A stretch of 12,005 nt of DNA, from positions 1-12,005 of the forward strand of contig CANGWP010000062.1 of NCBI GenBank assembly GCA_947457605.1. Direction: 5' to 3'. Origin of the DNA: Bdellovibrionales bacterium (GTDB taxonomy: Bacteria; Bdellovibrionota; UBA1018; CAIMNF01). The notes beneath the pieces were generated by a model. That model was not told the DNA's origin and ran no database searches. It worked only from the letters and a program-made list of their open reading frames with translations. Position 1 is the stretch's first letter; the number at the start of each line of letters is the position of its first letter. Below, one piece after another: positions 7,587-12,005 of this stretch. Both the position numbers and the translations under genes were made by a program.

Positions 7587-8505
7587 TTCCGGGTTTTTTC
7601 TTCAAGGATGCGGCGACTCCGCCTTCGACATCACGAGTGAGATCGATCGTGAAGCGATGAAAGTCGAGATCAGGAGTGCCCTTACCCGCGCGGACTGCGC
7701 ATCGGCGGTCGATCTTTCCACCCGGCTCTATGACTCGGAATACACGGACAATGACATTCGGATGCTTCATGCCTCGGCTCTGGGGTGCAAGGCCGGGATC
7801 AAGCTCTATGACGTGGTTGATGAGCTGACGAGTTTTGGAGGGGCCAATCCGATCGGTCAATTTGCCCGAATCTTTCCATCCGCGCTTTCGGATCAAAAAC
7901 TTGAGAGTGCCTGGTTTGGCCTCGATGCCCTGCAGTCGATCCTGAATCCCGGGGCCGTAGTGGGAGCAGCCGATCAAGTACTCTACGACTCCAACAATCC
8001 GGGATCTGTTCTCTACACAGACCGGACACTCGACTCAAACTCGTATGCATTTTTTATTTCGATGGCGATCGTTGGTGGTGCCCTTAGTCGTTACGGGAAT
8101 CCAAATTCGGGAGGAGGATATGCACAAGGCACGAATCTTCCCTGGACCACGCGCGCAAGCGTGATTGCAGATACTTCAGGGACCGCGTGTGGTTTGGCAG
8201 CAGGATTTCTCAATTACTTTGATGCATTCAATGCAATCCAGTCCTTGCTGCCCTCCAGTTCCAGCGGACCGATTTCGGCCATGTTTACCGCGATTCAAGC
8301 GCCCATCGTGGATGGCGTCACAGGGATTCCGGCACATCCCTGCAATAACTCAGGCGGACTTGAGTACTGCAAAACCCAGGCGACAGCCGCGGAATGCAAT
8401 CTTGCGAAAATCAGACTGCGCTACCGTGCTTCTTGTTCTGAAACCCAGGCCATCGGGCATTTTGCTGCAGGGATGATCCAATGTATCAACGCGCTCTGGC
8501 TTTGA
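7423..8505 (+). CDS. Predicted Cys-rich lipoprotein of unknown function; start unresolved
   Basis: The mature protein begins at the lipobox LQGC, whose cysteine is encoded at 7609-7611, and runs 298 residues. It is preceded by the hydrophobic stretch SFVFSILLSSGFF, so it should be lipid-anchored outside the inner membrane. No ATG, GTG or TTG occurs in frame between 7438 and the lipobox. The coordinates use the ATG at 7423 (AAGG 9 bases ahead), which would give an unusually long, arginine-rich leader read from inside the aminotransferase gene. Alternatives are ATG 7360, 7414 or 7417, TTG 7435, a frameshifted start at 7550, or ATG 7657, which discards the lipobox. The mature part has eight further cysteines, suggesting disulfides. 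A short helical region (about 20-70) may be TPR-like. I do not recognise the family. The last 25 bases overlap the barrel-protein gene. Confidence 0.75.
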   Translation: MQTDLQNESYRKPKSRSFRAWTSGLRTAFESVSRATRSRSGKDVRASFVFSILLSSGFFLQGCGDSAFDITSEIDREAMKVEIRSALTRADCASAVDLSTRLYDSEYTDNDIRMLHASALGCKAGIKLYDVVDELTSFGGANPIGQFARIFPSALSDQKLESAWFGLDALQSILNPGAVVGAADQVLYDSNNPGSVLYTDRTLDSNSYAFFISMAIVGGALSRYGNPNSGGGYAQGTNLPWTTRASVIADTSGTACGLAAGFLNYFDAFNAIQSLLPSSSSGPISAMFTAIQAPIVDGVTGIPAHPCNNSGGLEYCKTQATAAECNLAKIRLRYRASCSETQAIGHFAAGMIQCINALWL

Positions 8506-9575
8506 TCTTTCTGTTTGCGATTGCAATGGCGCACTCCGCCCGGGACGCGTGCGCGCAAAACGGGATCACCACGCTGGTAAAGCAGCCCCGCCAGACCGCC
8601 ATGGGCGGAGCGGGTGTGGGACTTGCGGATGATGAGTATGCACTCTTCATGAATCCTGCGGGGCTTGCAGGTCAGGAAACCCGGCGATTCAAGCTGATCG
8701 GGCTCGGGATCGAGGCACCGCTGGAAACCTACACGACTCTCAGTCAGTCCCTTTCCGCACTCGGCAACTTCAGCTTAAGCACTCTGAACGATCTGATGGG
8801 GAAGGAAATCTACGTTCGCTCGAGCTTCGTGCCGGTGATTCAATTGCCTCACTTTGCGATTACCTATCTGCTCGACGTTCAGGGCGCAATTGAGCAGTTC
8901 AATCAGGCCAATCCTACTTTCAAAATCGGCAATATGGTAACCCACGGCGTGCAGGCCGGGATGGGGTGGTCTCTGAAATCGGGGAGGCGGGCAACCGACG
9001 AGTGGCGCTTTGGACTTGCCGGGAAGATCCTGTTTCGTCGCGGCGGTTACTATGATGTGAGTACGGCGGGTTTTCTTCAGGTGGCAAGCGGTGGAATCGG
9101 TTACATCAACAGCCTTGTCGGAAGCTATGGAACCGGCTACGGAGCGGATGTGGGAATCCAATATGTGAAGCACATTGATCCAAAGCAGGAGTTTTTCTTC
9201 GGGGCAAGTGTCACGGATGTCTTCGGGACCTCTTTTTCATCTCCCCAGGCGCAGAAAATTGTGATGAACCCCTCCATCGGATTTGCTTACCGGAGACGGC
9301 TTGAGTTCCTGAAATTCAAGATTGCAGCGGATCTTCGGAATCTCGATCAGGCGGTTTCATTTGGAAACAAGACCCATATCGGAACTGAAATCTCAGTGCC
9401 CCTCTTTGATTTTTATGCGGGCTTGAATCAGCTCAATGTCACGTATGGGGCGTCTTTCGATCTTTGGGTTCTTCGGTTGACACTTCTTTCGTACGCGGAA
9501 GAGCTCGGGGTGAGGTTTCATCAGCTCACCTCCCGACGTTATATGCTTCAAGTTGACTTCAGCCTTCCCATCTGA
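8481..9575 (+). CDS. FadL/PorV-type outer-membrane beta-barrel protein
   Basis: This 364-residue protein has a signal peptide (hydrophobic 5-17, cleavage probably after ACAQ near residue 26). The next segment, GGAGVGLADDEYALFMNPAG (42-61), is the hallmark of the FadL/UPF0164/PorV outer-membrane group. The rest is rich in alternating, aromatic-ended strands and glycine (for example GYGADVGIQYVKHI) and ends in a beta strand, YMLQVDFSLPI. Group members form barrels that move hydrophobic compounds or support secretion; the cargo here is unknown. The ATG follows AGGG with about 8 bases of spacing and sits inside the last codons of the lipoprotein gene. That overlap makes coupled translation and a joint role at the outer membrane plausible. 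No terminator is visible after the stop. Confidence 0.8.
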   Translation: MYQRALALIFLFAIAMAHSARDACAQNGITTLVKQPRQTAMGGAGVGLADDEYALFMNPAGLAGQETRRFKLIGLGIEAPLETYTTLSQSLSALGNFSLSTLNDLMGKEIYVRSSFVPVIQLPHFAITYLLDVQGAIEQFNQANPTFKIGNMVTHGVQAGMGWSLKSGRRATDEWRFGLAGKILFRRGGYYDVSTAGFLQVASGGIGYINSLVGSYGTGYGADVGIQYVKHIDPKQEFFFGASVTDVFGTSFSSPQAQKIVMNPSIGFAYRRRLEFLKFKIAADLRNLDQAVSFGNKTHIGTEISVPLFDFYAGLNQLNVTYGASFDLWVLRLTLLSYAEELGVRFHQLTSRRYMLQVDFSLPI

Positions 9576-9587
9576 ACGAAAATCGGT

Positions 9588-9616
9588 TTGCGAGAGAAGC
9601 TTCCCCGTGCCATAGT
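9588..9616 (+). promoter_or_regulatory. Candidate promoter of the peptide transporter gene
   Basis: TTGCGA (9588-9593) and CATAGT (9611-9616) have a 17-base spacer, and each matches four of six consensus positions. Transcription from about 9623 would place the hairpin at 9640-9656 in the leader of the transporter mRNA. Support is by sequence and position only. Confidence 0.4.
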
Positions 9617-9639
9617 GCCGCTTTATTCATTTTAAGGCG

Positions 9640-9656
9640 CGGGTCATTTTGACCCG
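9640..9656 (+). repeat. 7-bp perfect hairpin or operator next to the transporter ribosome binding site
   Basis: CGGGTCA, loop TTT and TGACCCG form a perfect stem that ends 4 bases before the GGAGG at 9661-9665. There is no T run after it, so it does not look like a terminator. It could be a protein-binding palindrome or an RNA element that affects ribosome loading. Confidence 0.5.
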
Positions 9657-9670
9657 TTCGGGAGGTGTTC

Positions 9671-11236
9671 ATGAGTCTTAAGGTATTTCTTCTTTTGGTG
9701 ATCATTCCTGCATACATCCTTTTTGTGCTGCAACGTGCACGGAAGGTTCATCCAAAGGGCCTCTTCGTCCTGTTTTTTGCCGAGATGTGGGAGCGGATGT
9801 CGTACTACGGGATGCGGGCGTTGCTTGTCCTTTATATGACGAAGTATCTCTTCGCGGATCCTGAGCGTTTTGAAAGGGTCATCGGGATTTCCGCACTGAA
9901 GAAGGCTTTGGAGAGTGGCTACGGGCAGGAACTCGCAATGCAGCCGTACTCATCCAAGATTTACGGTCTTTATACCGGACTTGTGTACCTTTCTCCGTTC
10001 TTCGGGGGAATCCTTGCAGATCGCGTGTGGGGAAAGAAGAAGTCCGTTTACGTGGGCGCGTTTCTCATGGCGATCGGGCATTTCCTGATGGGATTTGAGA
10101 ACCTTTTCATCCCAGCGCTAGTTTTCCTGATTTTCGGGAATGGTGCCTTCAAACCGAATATCTCAACCCAGGTTGGAAACCTCTACAAGGACGGCGATCC
10201 TAAAAAAGACGGCGCCTTCACCCTGTTTTACATGGGAATCAATCTCGGGGCGTTTTATTCCCCGTTCCTGTGCACCGACCTTGCGATCTGGATCTGTGAG
10301 CGGATGGGCATCACGGATGCCGGGGCTCCATGGCACCTTGGCTTTACTTTCGCCGGGATCGGGATGTTGATCGGAACCCTGGTGTATCACTTTTTCCGTC
10401 ATGATTTGCCTGCCGAAACCGCGATTGCCGAACCGGTGGAAAAGCACAGTGGAATTCTCCTGAAGACCATCGGGGGCTTCACCTTCATGATGGTCGGATT
10501 CGTCGGATTCCTCATGCTTCCGACTTCCATTGAGGCGGTGGTCATCGGGCTCGTCATTGCGGCGGTGGTGTACTCGATTTCAAAAATCAAGGATTCCTTG
10601 GATCGAAGCAAGGTTGCGGCGCTGGTCATCCTTTGCGTAGGAACGATTGCATTCTGGGCGATTTTCGAGCAACAAGGCAACACCCTTCAGCTGTGGGCGG
10701 ATGAAAAGGCGGATTGGGCCAGTTTCGGACTTGAGTCCACAACCTATCAGTCCTTCAATCCGGCCTTCATCTTTTTGTTTGCTCCTCTTCTTGACCGCTT
10801 GTGGGCGATTCGCGAGCGAAACGGAAAGCGTTCTTCTTCGGTGCGGAAGATGGCGGTGGGTTGTTTCCTTGCCGGGGCTGCGTTTCTGTCCCTGATGATT
10901 GGAAGCAAATTCATCACCGTAGAGAAATCTTTCATGAATATGGCATGGCTTACGTTTGCGACCTTCATCTTTACACTCGGTGAACTTTACCTGTCGCCAA
11001 TCGGACTCAGCTTTGTGACCAAGGTGGCTCCGGCACGCTTTCTTTCCATGATGATGGGGATGTGGTTCCTGTCATCTTTCATTGGAAACTACCTTGCGGG
11101 AAGCCTTGGAGCTCTCTATTCGCAGATGTCCAATGATGCCTTTTTCTCGATCTTCGCGGTACTCGGAATCGTGGTGGGCTTCTTCTTTCTGATTGCGGAG
11201 AGAAAGCTCAGCAAGATCGTGGGGAGCGGAGTCTAG
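9671..11236 (+). CDS. POT/PTR-family proton-coupled peptide transporter
   Basis: This 521-residue inner-membrane protein belongs to the POT branch of the major facilitator superfamily, which imports di- and tripeptides with protons. The ExxERxSYYG motif, used for proton coupling and peptide binding, is E38-x-x-E41-R42-M-S-Y45-Y46-G47. The family signature GGILADRVWGKKK lies after the third helix. FYMGINLGAF and FWAIFEQQGNTLQLWAD, the latter on the seventh helix of related proteins, are also present. An extra hydrophobic segment (5-20) precedes the first core helix, and about 14 membrane segments are expected in total. The ATG at 9671 is chosen because GGAGG lies 5 bases ahead; a GTG two codons upstream is possible but overlaps that site. 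It appears to be transcribed alone, facing a convergent transporter gene. Peptide specificity cannot be read from sequence. Confidence 0.93.
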   Translation: MSLKVFLLLVIIPAYILFVLQRARKVHPKGLFVLFFAEMWERMSYYGMRALLVLYMTKYLFADPERFERVIGISALKKALESGYGQELAMQPYSSKIYGLYTGLVYLSPFFGGILADRVWGKKKSVYVGAFLMAIGHFLMGFENLFIPALVFLIFGNGAFKPNISTQVGNLYKDGDPKKDGAFTLFYMGINLGAFYSPFLCTDLAIWICERMGITDAGAPWHLGFTFAGIGMLIGTLVYHFFRHDLPAETAIAEPVEKHSGILLKTIGGFTFMMVGFVGFLMLPTSIEAVVIGLVIAAVVYSISKIKDSLDRSKVAALVILCVGTIAFWAIFEQQGNTLQLWADEKADWASFGLESTTYQSFNPAFIFLFAPLLDRLWAIRERNGKRSSSVRKMAVGCFLAGAAFLSLMIGSKFITVEKSFMNMAWLTFATFIFTLGELYLSPIGLSFVTKVAPARFLSMMMGMWFLSSFIGNYLAGSLGALYSQMSNDAFFSIFAVLGIVVGFFFLIAERKLSKIVGSGV

Positions 11237-11242
11237 GTTTAC

Positions 11243-11351
11243 CGGGCCGTTCTCTTTGGATCTGCATGGCATTTGAATCTCAGTGGCTTTGAACCAAAAG
11301 GGAGCAATCTCGGAGAATCAAACTTTACGTCCAATCAAAGAGACCGGCTCG
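11243..11351. repeat. Concentric imperfect palindrome (about 109 bases) between convergent genes
   Basis: The outer arms are 11243-11258 and 11336-11351, with 14 Watson-Crick pairs, one G-U and one mismatch over 16 positions. The inner arms 11272-11281 and 11313-11322 pair at 9 of 10 positions and share the same centre (11297). Scattered pairs and G-U wobbles link the two blocks, and CTTT/AAAG at 11287-11300 can form a small apex. It begins 7 bases after the transporter stop and ends 7 bases before the stop of the convergent gene. It may be a two-way terminator, a stable 3' RNA structure, or one copy of a dispersed palindromic repeat. No T run typical of a strong terminator is seen. Confidence 0.6.
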
Positions 11352-11357
11352 CAGACC

Positions 11358-12005
11358 TCACTGCCATTGCATCAGGAAAAAGCCGAAAAGAAAGAGTGCA
11401 AACGCGCTCCAAAGGTAGCGGCTGGGCCAGCTCTTGAGTTGCACGTGTTCAATGAGCGACACCCACACGGGTGAGGTGATTGAAATCGCAGTCAGAGTCG
11501 CCACGTGGGCGGTTTTCAGCGCAGACAAATAAAAGGTCAGGGACAAGAAAGTCCCGAACACGCATGCAATCAGCATTGCGTTTCGGTCGCGTGGCCGCAT
11601 CCGCCTCAGATCATGCGTTACCTTCTTTAAAAACAAGGGGCTCAATGCCAAAAATCCGATCAAGGCGCCGAAGGCGCGCGTGGCATTTGCCTGAAAAGGA
11701 CCGAGATCCGGGCTTGCTTCATAACTCTGTCTCGAAAGAGCGACCCCGACGGCATCAAACAAAACTCCGGTGAAGGCAAAAAGAAATGCCTTCAGGTCCG
11801 CTTTTCCGGTAACCCGGCTTCGCTCAAGAATGAAGGTGAACACGCAGGCGATCATGCAAAGAATTGCCAGGAGCTGATGTCCGCTGAGCCCTTGCGATAA
11901 AAAAATGTACCCGTAAATTCCAAGCAAAAAAGGTTGGAATGAATAGAGAACGAGGGTTCTTGAGGGTCCGAGGGTCGCGAATGACTTGAACAGGAAATAA
12001 TCGCC
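11358..12005 (-). CDS. EamA-family (DMT superfamily) inner-membrane transporter, 5' end missing
   Basis: The frame is open from the right edge of the window (reading GDYFLFKSFATLG) to a TGA at 11360-11358, so 215 C-terminal residues are visible. They include the end of the first EamA repeat (LVLYSFQPF, then IFLSQGLSGHQLLAILCMIACVFTFILE) and the whole second repeat (FLFAFTGVLFDAVGVALSRQSY through ITSPVWVSLIEHVQL to the end). About seven membrane helices are present, against the usual ten in full proteins. Members of this superfamily export or exchange amino acids, nucleotide-like compounds and other metabolites; the substrate here is unknown. A TTG at 11927 could be mistaken for a start, but it lies inside the first repeat. 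The gene faces the POT transporter tail to tail. Confidence 0.9.
   Translation of the reverse strand, partial: GDYFLFKSFATLGPSRTLVLYSFQPFLLGIYGYIFLSQGLSGHQLLAILCMIACVFTFILERSRVTGKADLKAFLFAFTGVLFDAVGVALSRQSYEASPDLGPFQANATRAFGALIGFLALSPLFLKKVTHDLRRMRPRDRNAMLIACVFGTFLSLTFYLSALKTAHVATLTAISITSPVWVSLIEHVQLKSWPSRYLWSAFALFLFGFFLMQWQ

Noticed and set aside
11480..11773. Plus-strand open frame of 97 codons opposite the EamA transporter
   Set aside because: It is very Arg- and Ser-rich, a common artefact of reading opposite a membrane-protein gene.
1..12005. Mobile elements, CRISPR arrays, tRNA or rRNA genes, and clear sigma-54 (-24/-12) promoters
   Set aside because: I looked on both strands and in the gaps between genes and saw no spaced direct repeats, transposase motifs, cloverleaf patterns or convincing GG-N10-GC elements.

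Overview
The window comes from a Gram-negative bacterium of roughly 50% GC. It encodes a lipoprotein, a FadL/PorV-type outer-membrane barrel and a sigma-54-type response regulator. Genes are packed very tightly, with repeated 4-base ATGA overlaps. A Bdellovibrionota or other former deltaproteobacterial host is my guess from the overall style; no marker in the window proves it. There is no phage, insertion sequence, CRISPR array, tRNA or rRNA. Every stretch longer than 300 bases is coding.

Layout from left to right. (1) Positions 1-1406 (+) hold the last codons of an unseen gene, joined by an ATGA overlap to an NtrC-family response regulator; the unseen gene may encode the partner sensor kinase. 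(2) Positions 1393-4793 (-) hold a two-gene unit read right to left: a 900-residue protein and a 233-residue protein, also joined by an ATGA overlap. Parts of the large protein read like a DNA adenine methyltransferase with a target-recognition region, but the catalytic signatures are not visible. This pair is the least explained part of the window. Its last gene overlaps the tail of the response regulator by 14 bases on the opposite strand. (3) Positions 4794-4984 are a divergent promoter region containing a 7-base inverted repeat. (4) Positions 4985-9575 (+) look like one operon: a small unknown protein, rsmD (16S rRNA methyltransferase), coaD (coenzyme A synthesis), an aspartate-type aminotransferase, a Cys-rich lipoprotein and an outer-membrane barrel protein. 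Gaps are 7 bases or less, or the genes overlap. The lipoprotein start is unresolved because its signal peptide is read from the end of the aminotransferase gene in another frame. (5) Positions 9576-9670 hold a likely promoter and a 7-bp hairpin just ahead of the ribosome binding site of a POT-family peptide:proton symporter (9671-11236). (6) Positions 11237-11357 separate this gene from a convergent EamA/DMT transporter that runs off the right edge. This gap holds a concentric imperfect palindrome of about 109 bases.

Functionally, the operon mixes housekeeping genes (ribosome modification, coenzyme A, amino-acid metabolism) with two envelope proteins that may act together at the outer membrane. 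The transporters on the right point to peptide and metabolite exchange. The main points for follow-up are the methyltransferase-like pair, the palindrome at 11243-11351, the lipoprotein start, and a clear excess of GATC.
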